NCBI GenBank assembly: GCA_029990175.1
Contig: JARKIP010000033.1
Coordinates: forward strand, 17,591,001 to 17,655,000
Length of the DNA: 64,000 bases
Reading direction: 5' to 3'
DNA from: Petunia secreta
Taxonomy: Eukaryota; Streptophyta; Magnoliopsida; Solanales; Solanaceae
Each line of letters opens with the position of its first letter. The first letter of the stretch is position 1. A model generated the notes under the pieces. It saw only the letters and a list, made by a program, of their open reading frames with translations. It searched no databases and had not been told where the DNA came from. The position numbers and the translations under genes are program-made. This document shows positions 21,051 to 31,599 of the stretch, one piece after another.

Positions 21051-22000
21051 ATCAATTTTCACCACATATATACTCAAAAAAACCCATTTCTCTCCCATTC
21101 CCCTCAAGTCCCATGTGACTAGGGTTACTCTGCCGAAAATTCCCACCTCGCCGGAGCCACCTCTCCCACCGCACTTCCGCCACTCTTCCACCGGCTGGCC
21201 TGGAAATTTAGCAAAGTATACCATTGGAAAGATCTCGACCTCCTCGTTCCATTTCTACCATTGATTTTTGCAAAGGAGCGACCAATTTTCGTAGATCGGG
21301 AGTCAAAGTTTCGGTCAACTCAACTCCGGCGTACCTTCAACTTTTTCCGGTAAGTTTTAGCTTTTCCCTCTTCCTCTCATCCTCCTCTTTCACCTCCCAT
21401 ACCCCATTTCCCAAAAGAACTCGTCCCTAATCCCGTTCTTTTTTCTTTTAGTCCGTTTTCTATTTTCCTTTTCTTCCTTTCTTCTTCTTATTTTTTCCGT
21501 TTCCTTTTCTTTGTTATGGTGTTGCCGCTGCTATGTTTTATGTTTGGAAATGGTGGTGGTTGTTGTGAGAACGATGTTGGAGGGGCTGTTTTGTTCGAAT
21601 TCGAGGCTTTGATGATCGTTTATTTCTGTTTAGGCCGTGATGCCACTGTTTTGGTGAGTCGAGGCTGTGGTGCGAGTTGTCTGGCGTCGTAATGACGGGG
21701 TTGTGATGGAGATTTTGTGATTTGTTCTCGTGTGCTATGGCAGTTGGTGTGGTTGTTTTTTGTTGGTTATTTCCGGATTTGTGATGTTTGATGTCGAGGG
21801 GTTGTTTCAGTTTTAGGGAGGCCGTGATGGAGTTGTGAGCGAGGCAGCCATGGACGAGGCAACGATGCAGCTGTTTGATGCTGTAACAATGGCTGCGAGA
21901 CAGTGGGAATGAGGCAGTGAGGCTGGTTCGTTTAGACGGGTTAGCAAACTTGGGAAATCTCTGTTTATTTTAGCTCATTTTGTTTAACGTAATGCAATTT
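21051..22000. other. Region with no recognised gene
   Basis: It begins with a TATA-like ACCACATATATACTC and a pyrimidine-rich leader-like stretch (21,085-21,470) holding one short open frame (21,224-21,430) with no recognisable domain. The rest is G/T-rich sequence (GTGGTGGTTGTTGTGAG). It may belong to the downstream LTR remnant or to the end of MULE-1; I cannot tell which. Confidence 0.4.
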
Positions 22001-22601
22001 GTTTAGCTTTAGGGCAATTAAAATTTAGTGTTTGCCTTGGAGGTGTAGAATTAATATGAATCAGTTTGTTAATTGTTAAGCAAATACTATGCTTTTGTTC
22101 ACAGTGCAAGCATAATGGCAGTTATTATTCTTAATTTGTGAAATGTCTGTTCTTCTTAGTAGCAGGTTTTTGAATTATCGAAGAGTTGAAGCAACTAGCT
22201 TGAATTATTTGTTTCTTATTTTGGACTGTGTAGTGGCTTAGTTTAGCTTTCTAGGAATTGGCTTTAGACATTGTTAGATGAAGTTAGGATTTGGTTATCC
22301 TCTAGTTTAGTTAGTTTGGTTCCACTTAGTTAGTATAAGGCTGTTTTAGTTGGTTTTAGTTGGATTTAGTTGTTCTAGTTTGGTCCTAGACCTTCTAGTT
22401 AGTATAATAAGTATTGGGTGTCCTTTTAAAGGACACCACTTGTATATTTTCAGCTTTTAGGACAGTTTTAGGGGGCTGTAACAGTGCCCTTTAGTTGTTG
22501 TACTGTTTTCTGAAAAATAGGACTAAGTGCACTCAAGTATAGGGGTGTGGGCTTGTACTTTTGTACAAGTCCATACTCCACCTTTAGGCCTCAATTTTCA
22601 G

Positions 22602-22610
22602 CTATAAAGA
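22602..22610 (+). promoter_or_regulatory. Candidate LTR TATA box, CTATAAAGA
   Basis: It lies in the Tat/Ogre-like LTR remnant. It is followed about 30 bases later by CCCTCTTTAACACATC, a plausible start region. Confidence 0.45.
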
Positions 22611-24377
22611 GTGTCATTTATTGCCCTCTTTAACACATCTATCAACCTGCTGAAAATAATACAACAACCAGCTGAAACAAAGAATTAAAATTGAGAGCAA
22701 ACACTTGAGAAAAAATAGTAAGTTTTTGAAGAAAAGATTTAGAACCAAAAGCCTTTATACTAAGGGTCTTTTGGGGTATAAATCTACTGTTTTAAGAGTC
22801 AAAAAGAGGTCATAAGGGGCTGTTTAGTTGCTGAATTTTTTTGGTGCATTGCTGTGTTCGTTAGCTTGGTTTAGCTTGTGGATCGACTTAGCCGAGCTCG
22901 AAGGTCTCGTTTGTCTAGGTAATACTTGAACCTTGTATTTTTACAAGTAATTTTCCATAAAATGATATGGAAATTGGCACGTTTTAATGCTTAAGAAAGA
23001 TCTATATCTTATGTTGTTTTGTATAGCTTTTATTTGATAGTGTTGTGTTGTGAACTAAAAAAAGACTAGTGGATACAGTATGTACTTTGACTTTCATACA
23101 TTTGTGTTGTGAATGACGCCAAAGGCCCAATTGTTAGAAACAAGCATGTAAATTCACAATTTCAGATATGCTATCATTAAATTTTCAGCATGTAAATTGG
23201 GACTATCTTTCAAAAATGGCCGCACTGTGCAATAAGGTGCGAATTTGAGACTGCCTCAGCAAAAAATGGTTCAATAATGCAATTTTATGAATTCTCATGA
23301 TTTTAATTGGACTATCTTGATGGATTAGTTATTTTAGTTTTGTTAAAATAAGCTACTTCAATAAACAACTCACTTGTGTAAAATACCTTGGCTCACTTTG
23401 AATTTACACAAAAGACTTGGCCAAAATTGGAGGGATATTATGTTAAAGAGGCTGTTCACCACAATATTTACTTACAAACGAGTTTTTTGCCGGAAGTCAC
23501 TGGAACGTAGTAAATATTTGCATGAACAGCCCACAAATTGACATTTAAGCCAGGCTTGCATCCTTAGTAACCCCTTAACTTTGATAATCCATTTGTTTGG
23601 GCAATTCATTTTCATGGGATGCTTTGATAAAATTGGAAACATAAGTAATTGGCTTACCGTTTTAACTTCTCACTGTGAAAATGTTGAAAATAAAATAGTC
23701 CATAACTATTACTAATGCAAATAAGGTCAAATCTTAAACCAAGTTAGGAGAATGAGACGCCAATGGAAATTATTTTTGTTTTCAATGTTTTGGACAGTAA
23801 GGGCAAGCAAACCTTTTGTTTTAAATTTGAGATCATTTGATTTATGTAACACAAAATAAGTTAACTACTTACCTTTAAACTTTAAAACCGAAAGTTTTCT
23901 CCAACAATGGAATACGATTAGGCAATATTATAAGTATGATTTGTGATCTACTTATCAGGCTAAAAGAAAAAAAAAAACTAAATTGATTTAAACCAAATTA
24001 TAAATTAATTATTTTATGAAGTCAATTAAAAATAGACCAGTCCTTCGTGAGGTTGGAAATCCGTAATATATTTTCTCTATTATGAATTAAAGTGCAAATC
24101 CGTCTGATCCTCTGTGAGGTTGGATAAGAATAACACTTTTAAATTTTTCTGAATCAAAGTTCAAATTCAAATTAACGGCATTAATATAACAACCATATTT
24201 AATAAATTAAAATTGCGACAAAAGCAACTGTGCTTGGCACAGGACTCGAGGGTGTCTAATACCTTCCCGCGAGTCAACTGAGAACCTTACCCGAATCTCT
24301 AACGCAGACCATTAGACGAGTCAGAGGTGTTTCCAAGGTACCTTTTGGTGACTTGGCACACCTTAAACTATGTCAAG

Positions 24378-24388
24378 TGGCGACTCCG
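24378..24388 (+). promoter_or_regulatory. Primer binding site, tRNA-Arg-like (TGGCGACTCCG)
   Basis: TGGCGACTC is the start of the tRNA-Arg primer site used by Tat/Ogre elements. Only about 10 bases match the form I know; the rest has diverged. Confidence 0.55.
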
Positions 24389-24654
24389 AGTTTCTCTAAA
24401 TAATTTTGTACCTGTTGAACACCAGTCACGAGCCTTTAAATAATAAACACTCTCGCAGTTTAGTAAATCTTTTAGGGCGTAACAGTGATTGTAATGTTGC
24501 GACATGTTGTTATTTTTATACTAGCTAAGTGTATTATTTATTTAGTCAAGTTATTACATATTCCAATTTGTAAAAATAATTATTTTTTATTTTATTAATA
24601 AAAATGGTCACTAGGTGGTATGTCTAGTTAACTCTTTGATTTTTTTTTTAAAAA

Positions 24655-24849
24655 AAAAGTAAGCAAGTAAAAGATTTGGGCCTCAAAGTCATCCAGTTTC
24701 CACAAGCCCCCTAAGTTGACCTATCTCGCCCCACCCCGACCCAATAATGCTAAAACTAAAATTTGTCCTGCCGCGCCCCGTTTACCTGTTGGCCCCATTT
24801 AGTAATTACCCTGCCCGCTTCGCTCTGCCCCAATTGCCATCCCTATTTA
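24655..24849 (-). mobile_element. Truncated copy of the GC-rich hAT-like element
   Basis: It matches the right half of the complete element at 29,189-29,786: GCAAGTAAAA, GCCCCACCC, AATGCTAAAACTAAAATTTG, GTCCTGCC, and ends CCCCAATTGCCATCCCTA. The left half is missing. Confidence 0.6.
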
Positions 24850-24935
24850 ATTAACATTAATTTCATCTCACTCTATGTAATTCAAGATTATTTTTTGTGA
24901 CAACCCACTTTGGAGACTTTGCTTAATAATGGTAG

Positions 24936-24939
<4 letters not shown>

Positions 24940-24981
<42 letters not shown>
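24940..24981. repeat. (AT)n microsatellite
   Basis: About 20 AT units. The surrounding 24,850-25,210 is AT-rich with no gene seen. Confidence 0.95.
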
Positions 24982-24983
<2 letters not shown>

Positions 24984-25249
24984 CTCTCTTTAAATATTGC
25001 ATTTGGAGTGATATGTATATTTATTGACAATTTGGGGAGTTTATGGATAATGTTTGGCATATTTATGTGCAAGATTCTCCTAGTATTGTTAGGGTACAAA
25101 CTTGGATTGGTGAGAAATATCCTCTGCTTATCATTATGTCCAGTCATTTTGTGTTAGCCGATTGATGTAGTTATTTTAAATACTAGATAAAATACACGTG
25201 CTCTGTACAGGGTCACTACTAAAAAAAGCTGAATCTGAGACCACCATCA

Positions 25250-25400
25250 TGCGACCGAATTTCGGTCTCCACAGTTGTGCGACCGATTTTCGGTCGCACA
25301 CTCAACGAAAAAAAGTGGCGACCGAAAATCGGTCGCACATCGGTCTCTGAAAAATTAGTCACAGCTATGCGACCGACAATCGGTCGCATGTCGGTCGCAT
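25250..25400. repeat. Left subterminal repeats of the CACTA element
   Basis: About seven copies of TGCGACCGA(A/T)TTTCGGTCGCA halves or full palindromes in 150 bases. In En/Spm elements TNPA binds such subterminal repeats. Confidence 0.85.
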
Positions 25401-26163
25401 AACTGTTACTAAAAACGGGGCAGAACCCCTTTCTTCCCCATTTCAAAATTCCCAAAACCCACCCAATCCCTAAAAACCGAACCCCCCCAACCCCATAATC
25501 AACTTTCCACCATTATAAACCTCATATAACTTTAAATTACTACTCTATTACCTCCATATTAACATTTAACACGATCTAAACCTACAAATTCAAGGTAAAT
25601 TTCATTTTTTAGTAATTTTTGTTATTTTTTTAAAAACTCATATAATGACTTTTTAATGCACTTTTTTTGTAGTTTTTTGGTGGATAGCACATTGGTAACT
25701 CATACTTTCTTGCCATTGGATCCAATACAAAGTAGAGGTAATTTTATTTTTTTTTTTTGGTTTAATAATCCGAATTTAATTATATATATATATTTATAAA
25801 TAATGGGTAGCCTATATATGTTGTTAACATGTTAGTTGTTAGTTATAATTACTTTATTCTATATAATGTGATGTATAATATGTTGGAAATTGTTTGGTAG
25901 AGTTGTTTGCAATGTGTTGATGTCTTGTCATGGGTTGTGGCAATTGGAATACTTGTTATGCATTTAAAGTTAGGGTTTAGGTATTGTTGTTTTGATTGTT
26001 CATGTTTGCAACATCTTGTGACTAAACCGGATAAATTGTATCAAACGGATAAATTGCATTCAACTTACTAGATAATATGGAATTCAAACGGATCAATGGA
26101 TATTCAAAAAAAGGCTAGGATTATTAAAAATTGGTACCAACTCATTTGAATGTTTCAACAGGT

Positions 26164-27919
26164 ATGGACAAGTTTTGCCCTAAAGTTTTTAGCAGAAGGC
26201 CTGGCAAGAGACCTGTGGGTGAGAGTTCAGCTTCTGCGGGTGGTGACAGTCAACAATCACAGGTCCCGCATTCGCTGCCTACTGCTGCCCCACCTGGCTA
26301 TGATCCAGCTTTTTTCAGGCCCCCTGGCCCATATCAGGTACCACTTATTACCCCGTCTCAGTTGCCTCATGATTGGCAATGGACATTCCCTACCGTTGAT
26401 TATACTGAGACACAGGTCCCTCCCACACAGGGCGATCCCTCCCAGGCTGATGACAGTGAGACTCAGCCCCCTGAATTCCCCCTAGATAGTTGTGACGACC
26501 CACCGAGTCAGCAGGAGCTCATGCTGTATCATCCCCATTCGCCTTATTACATTGGTGAGCCTGGCGCTCGGCTAGAAGGCAGAATGATTATTTACCCCGA
26601 GGCGGATAAAGGGTAAGCTACCTAATTTCTTAAGTTCTTGTCGATTAAATGATTAGTTCCTATTTTATTTGCTAGTATTATGAATAACTCTTGGTAAATT
26701 TTTTTTTGTAGCTTTTGCCCAAGCGATGAGTCCACCAAAGTGCTGACTGCGTGCATGAGAGCGCACTGGAACCAGCCTTGGCGAACATGGAGCGATGTGC
26801 CCCAGCAAGTAAAGAAGCAGATATTGGTTGATTTTGAGGTAACACATATGCATTTGGTTTAAAACTAATTTTAGTTTTTTAAACCATGAACATGTTTAAA
26901 GAAATTATTTTGATACTCTTTCAGGGCAAATGTATCTGGCATCAGGGGCTGGATTATAACATTCGCAGCATTTTCCCAAAGAAATGTGCTGCGCTATTCA
27001 AGCAAACCCTTTACAATGCGCGGCATAGAGGTATAAGGCCCGGCTTCCTCCAAGGCCCTCAGTGGGCGGAGCTGGATGAATATTGGCACACGCCCGAGTT
27101 CGAGGCTAAGAGCGAGAAAGGAAAGGCTGCGCGAGCGTCGGATAAGGGTGGATCGCTCCATACCGGTGGCTCAATTAGCGCGGCTACACAAAAGATGCGC
27201 TTGGTACAGTATATTTAATTGTTTGATTATTTACTTGAACAGTTGCTTTTTGTCTAACATATTATGTTTTATAATTTGTAGGAAAAGAAAGAAAAGCGCA
27301 CTATTCCTGTGCTCGAGCTGCACAAGATAAGGCATACGAAGGGGGGCAAGAAGGGCGGTGGAGAGTGGGTCGAGCCCCGCGCAAAAGAGGCATGGGTAAG
27401 TTTGTAAAATTCGATCTTTAGTCGCCTCAATCCTTCAAAGTTTAGTCTTTCTATTAACATCATTACTATATTTATGTTATTCAGGAAAAGGCTACAAAGG
27501 CCGTGGAAGACTGGACATCGACCCAAGCATCGGACGCAGGAAGCAGCACCCCGGCTCCATTGACGTTCGAGAAAGAAAAGCAAATATGGGTCGATACTGT
27601 TGGAGGGGTTAAGAAGGGGTATGCTTATGGTCTTGGATCGCTATATGCTCCGGATAAGCATCATTCTCGCTTTTTGGGCTCTTCAGCTACTTCTTCTCCG
27701 GCGAGCTCCGTTGATCCAGCTGAGATGGCTCAAATGAGAGAGCAGATCGCACAGCTGTCGAGGGAAAACCAAGAAACGCATGACATGATCAGAAAGCTCC
27801 TTACCAAAAAGGAGAAGAAGAAATCGAGAAGAAAGCATAAGAGCAAGCATTGCCGCAGCTCCTCTTCCTCTTCCTCTTCCGAGTCCGGGTCTAGCTCAGC
27901 CTCTCCCGAGCCCCAGTAG
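26164..27919 (+). CDS. tnpA-like CACTA protein (Transposase_24/Ptta type), 467 aa
   Basis: Five exons: 26,164-26,612, 26,712-26,838, 26,925-27,203, 27,282-27,395 and 27,485-27,919. All have GT/AG borders and together give an intact frame of 467 codons. The N-terminus is Pro/Gln/Ser-rich. The middle (from FCPSDESTKVLTACMRAHWN through CIWHQGLDYNIRSIFPKKCA to GPQWAELDEYW) is the plant Ptta/En/Spm family core, followed by VGGVKKGYAYGLGS. The C-terminus is a coiled coil (AEMAQMREQIAQLSRENQET) with a basic KKEKKKSRRKHKSKH stretch and a Ser-rich end. Related TNPA proteins bind the element's subterminal repeats and bring the ends together. The intact frame and perfect target duplication suggest a recent insertion. 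Confidence 0.85.
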
Positions 27920-28107
27920 TCTTTTAAATGTTTGTGAAGTTGTATTGTTAACAATTTTAGAATATAACTAATGGTGTATGGATGTTTTTGAAATGATTGG
28001 ATGTTTTTGAAATGTTTGGATTGCTGTTTTATTGCTGCCCAGGTGCTGGTTTTTGCTGTTGCGATGTGCCTGATTGCAGGATTTTTATTGCAGGTTTTTA
28101 CAGGTTT

Positions 28108-28460
28108 GGCGACCGATTTTCGGTCGCATAGTGGTCACAACTGAGACCACGTATGCGACTGATTTTCAGTCGCACATTCTGTGCGACCGAATTTCGGTCG
28201 CATAATTGGTCACCATTAATTACCACAAATGAGACCAACTATGCGACCGAAAATCGGTCGCACTAGGATGTGCGACCGATTTTCGGTCGCATACTTGGTC
28301 ACTGTATGTGAGCTATTGTGCGACCGAAATTCGGTCGCATGGTGGTCGAAGTAGCGACCGTTTTTCGGTCGCAGGGCTATTTGCTACCATGAATTTTCTG
28401 ACTACCCGTATCGGTCGCCGATCGGTCGACCTGGCGACCGATCGGCGACCGATTTGGTTG
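28108..28460. repeat. Right subterminal repeats of the CACTA element
   Basis: About a dozen GCGACCGA...TCGGTCGC palindromes, several separated by GTGGTCAC or TGAGACCA, up to the terminal inverted repeat. Confidence 0.85.
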
Positions 28461-28490
28461 TCGCAGATTCAGTTTTTTTTAGTAGTGGGT

Positions 28491-29188
28491 GTTCGAGTAT
28501 TTTTAACATTTAATATCAAAAATAATAATATGCATCTCAAATATTAGTAGATTTACATTCTGAAAAATTATTTGCAGAGAAACTCGACAGTGACAATAGA
28601 TTTATAGAGTAGAATAGACGAAAGTATTTTATGTATGATCCTTCTAAGCTGAAGCAGCTTAATTTCATCTATCTCAAGTTTTCATGTCATCTTTATGAAA
28701 CCTCACATTATCTGCCACTGAAAATACTTCAAATTTAATTGCAGTTTTTTTAATTAGCTGCTCTCTTCGCTTCTTCTACCCATATCCATCTCAATATCCT
28801 GTTACATTAGCGAACTTTTAGTTGATACAACTCTAGAGTGACAATTTTTGCCTCGGCCTGCTATAAGAAATTAAAGTGTGAACAAAGGCATCTAAGTAAA
28901 AATTTAAATGAATTATCGGTGACTCAACCATATAAAACATTTTAAATATTTATAATTTTACACTCTGTAAGTTTAAAGTTCATTCACGTCGCTTCAGGAA
29001 GCATTATACAAATATGTCTTCTCCAATGCCAGCATCAATATCATTGAGTAATCGAGCAAAGAGGTATTAAGTTTATCAACTCTACTTGACAATGTAATAT
29101 ATATGGAAGAAATAACAAACTTAAAAAAAAAAAAAAAAGACTTATAAGATACTCATATCACAGGTCCTTAAGTTGATGAAAGGGTATA
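28491..29188. other. AT-rich stretch with nothing recognised
   Basis: There is no convincing frame, RNA gene or transposon end. An A-run is present at about 29,123. Confidence 0.5.
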
Positions 29189-29786
29189 TAGGAGTGGCAA
29201 TGGGGCGGGGCGGGGTAGGGTGGGATTGGTTGAGCCCTTCCCCTGCCAAAGTTTTGCCCGACCCCCCCCCCCCCCCCCCGCTCCATTTTGATCTCTGTCC
29301 AGTTTCAACCTCGCCCTGCCCTGTCCCGTTTGATCCGCTCTGCCCTGTCCCGTTTTGACCCGCCCCGCCCCACTCCACTTAAATCACCATTTAAATTATT
29401 ATTTTTTATGTTAATTATCAAAATTGAACATTTCTTCAACTTTTAGTCCATTTAACATATCTTTAACTTCTTTTCTATTGAAATTTTCAAATTTCATGAT
29501 TTTGTAGTTAACTTCAGAATTGAAGCTTTTAAAAAATATTTAATCTTTCAAAAGTATTAAGTATTAACTATACTAATTAATAGCTTAAGTAGCCAATAAT
29601 GGAATAATATTTCAATTATTTCCTCAACTTAATTGTGAAACTAGAAAACAATGGGAAAAGAGCAAGTAAAAATATTGGGGCTCTATATTGCCCCACTCCA
29701 CCCTGCCCCGCCCCAACAATGTCAAAATTTAACATGTCCTGCCTTATTTAGTGTTTTGCCCCGCCCCGTCTCAATTACCATCTTTA
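29189..29786 (+). mobile_element. Non-autonomous hAT-like element with GC-rich ends (598 bp)
   Basis: Both flanks are AGGGTATA (29,181-29,188 and 29,787-29,794), an exact 8-bp target duplication. The ends are imperfect inverted repeats (TAGGAGTGGCAATGGGG against the reverse of CTCAATTACCATCTTTA), differing mostly by C-to-T type changes. The ends are rich in GGGGCGGGG and CCCCGCCCC, the centre is AT-rich, and a 17-20 C run lies at about 29,264. No gene is present. The short frames across the GC-rich part are not coding. Confidence 0.75.
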
Positions 29787-30569
29787 AGGGTATACCTCAG
29801 AGCGTTTGACCTCTTCTTAGGCTCTATTTCCTAATCAAGCACAAAGAACAATGAAATGAGAAACTACATAAGGGAAATTAGAACTGTTTGATGTACAAGT
29901 TTTGTCACCACGCAGATTGGTGAAAAAACTTAAAATATCAAACAGCTCGATATATGTGTTGATGTCGTGTTGTTTAGATTTAAATGTATGTGCACCCTTA
30001 GCTCTTGAATTTGAGATTAAGCAAGCCCCATATTGTTATGTTCAGATAATTACACTCTGCTAGTCATGTTATATTAGTTCATACAATGAGTTATCCGCCC
30101 TTGTAATTGTAGTAATACTTTTCAGCATTGACACCACATAACCATAATTATGTAGCATTCACCACAAAGTGTAGCTATCTAACAGTTATACACCACAAAG
30201 TATGATTTTAAAAAAAAAAATGTGACTATTGAAATGGATATATTATGATGAAAATAGTAACCTTCTTCCACTATATACATGCTTTATGTATGTCTGTGTA
30301 TGTTTTTTAGGTAAATAGTTTTTTGTATTATCATTTGACTACCACATTTTATATTTGTGTGAATAGCCATCCAACAATATTTAGTTTTGTATTTATAATC
30401 AAATCTTACTTTAGTCCAATTTATTTATTTTTGTATTTATTTATTTATTAGAAATTTTGTGAAGCCTGTTTATTTTATTTTCTTTTACTAGCAAGAGATC
30501 ACTTGTTATTGGTTTCGCATGCATAAATTTATTTATAATTTATTTTTATTTGGTTTGGATTATTCAGGT

Positions 30570-31265
30570 TACATGGATCGGTGAATCGTATATCCAAGTC
30601 CATTTGACTATCGTATTTTGGTTGGACAAAATGAGCACCGTAATCAGCATGTATGGGATAATGGGACACACGAGACGCCTCAGTATTGGTATCTTGATGG
30701 AGATTTTTGGCAGCATGTCAAGGAGAATCCACTACATGAACATGTAATGCAGTACCTATGTCGAGGGCTTTTATGGAATTTGTGTAGTAGGACATACATC
30801 GCTTGATCATGCGATGATCACGTCATTATTGGAGCGGTGGCGTCCGAAGACGTATACATTTCACCTCAGGACATGTGACGCGACAATTACACTCTAGAAT
30901 ATGTCTGTATTATATGGCTACCAGTAGATGGGTTGCTTGTAACGGGTATAGATGATCAGTTACAAATTGTAGATTGGCAACGGATGATGAAGCGTCTTCT
31001 TGGTTGGGCACCACTTGATACCGATTTTGCTGGAAGTCGCTTAATCATGAGATCCCTTACTTCTTATATTACGACACTACTCCCGATTACTAGTTGGACT
31101 GCTAAGGTTGTAGTTCAACAACGTGTTAGGCTGTACTTATTATGACTGATAGATGGAATTCTAGCCATTGATACATCATGTCATATTAAGTTTATGTATC
31201 TAAAGTTGGTTGATGATTTGGATCGTGTTGGGGATTATGCATGGAGTGTATCTCAAGCAAACTAA
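30570..31265 (+). pseudogene. Plant mobile domain (MAIN-like) gene fragment
   Basis: Split over several frames. First HRNQHVWDNGTHETPQYWYL, then DGDFWQHVKENPLHEHVMQY; next, in another frame, ERWRPKTYTFHLRTCDATIT; then VDGLLVTGIDDQLQIVDWQR, LLGWAPLDTDFAGSRL, VVVQQRVRLYLL, and finally FMYLKLVDDLDRVGDYAWS. This order matches the plant mobile domain of MAIN/MAIL and 'phosphatase 7 long form' type proteins, found both in host silencing factors and in transposons. An AG acceptor stands at 30,568-30,569. At least three frame changes or stops make it non-functional. Confidence 0.75.
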
Positions 31266-31267
31266 GG

Positions 31268-31572
31268 TTCATCATATAACGCACATTGTCAATAAAAAAT
31301 CCTTCAAAGATTCAGTATCAACAATTGGGAATTCTACGTAACGAGCACAATCCTGCACAACTGAATGTGGCCATCTCCGAAAAATAACAAGTCTTACCTC
31401 TTCAGGATTGGTTTTCATTCTAATATGCAGGTTCCTAACCAATCAATCATACACAGCATCTGGCGACATTTTAACAGTGGCACGAGGACGCTCACTGTAA
31501 TCAACTGTATTATTTTTATAAATGATTTGTCCGTCCTGTAAAATGCAACTCTTACACGGTTATTATTCGACA
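31268..31572 (-). pseudogene. Degenerate frame convergent with the PMD fragment
   Basis: From ATG at 31,572 the frame opens MSNNNRVRVAFYRTDKSFIK. After a frame change it reads SERPRATVKMSPDAVYD, a stop, LVRNLHIRMKTNPEEVRLVI and DCARYVEFPIVDTESLKDFL. The pattern (short strand, then a 'DA(V/T)YD.L...L' helix) is like the N-terminal region of MURA-type proteins, but I cannot name it confidently. With the adjacent PMD it may be a relic of a third MULE. Confidence 0.35.
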
Positions 31573-31599
31573 TTTTTTACCCCTGTCACAAATATAATA

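Larger units (their letters stand above)
22000..24490 (+). mobile_element. Tat/Ogre-type LTR retrotransposon remnant (mostly one LTR)
   Basis: 24,230-24,376 matches the conserved 3' end of Tat/Ogre-type LTRs as I know it: a CACAGGACTCGAGGGTGTCT-like stretch, then GGTGACTTGGCACACCTTAA, ending beside AAGTGGCGACTCCG, a tRNA-Arg-like primer site at 24,378. A TATA box (22,602-22,610) lies upstream with leader-like sequence after it. Only about 110 bases of internal region remain, and no gag or pol is seen. The left border is uncertain. Confidence 0.55.
25214..28487 (+). mobile_element. Complete 3.27-kb CACTA element (non-autonomous)
   Basis: The ends are CACTACTAAAAAAA at 25,214 and the inverted TTTTTTAGTAGTG at 28,487. 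The first 32 bases of each end match at 29 positions, and both flanks are GGT (25,211-25,213 and 28,488-28,490), the 3-bp target duplication typical of CACTA elements. Subterminal regions hold many GCGACCGAAATTCGGTCGC-type palindromes. The interior carries one intact tnpA-like gene, but no TNPD transposase, so the element would depend on a transposase supplied elsewhere. Confidence 0.95.

Noticed and set aside
21224..21430. 68-codon frame in a leader-like region
   Set aside because: No recognisable domain. The sequence is pyrimidine-rich with a GTAAGT inside, more like untranslated leader.
29142..29378. Gly-rich and Pro-rich frames
   Set aside because: They arise from the GGGGCGGGG ends of the hAT-like element.
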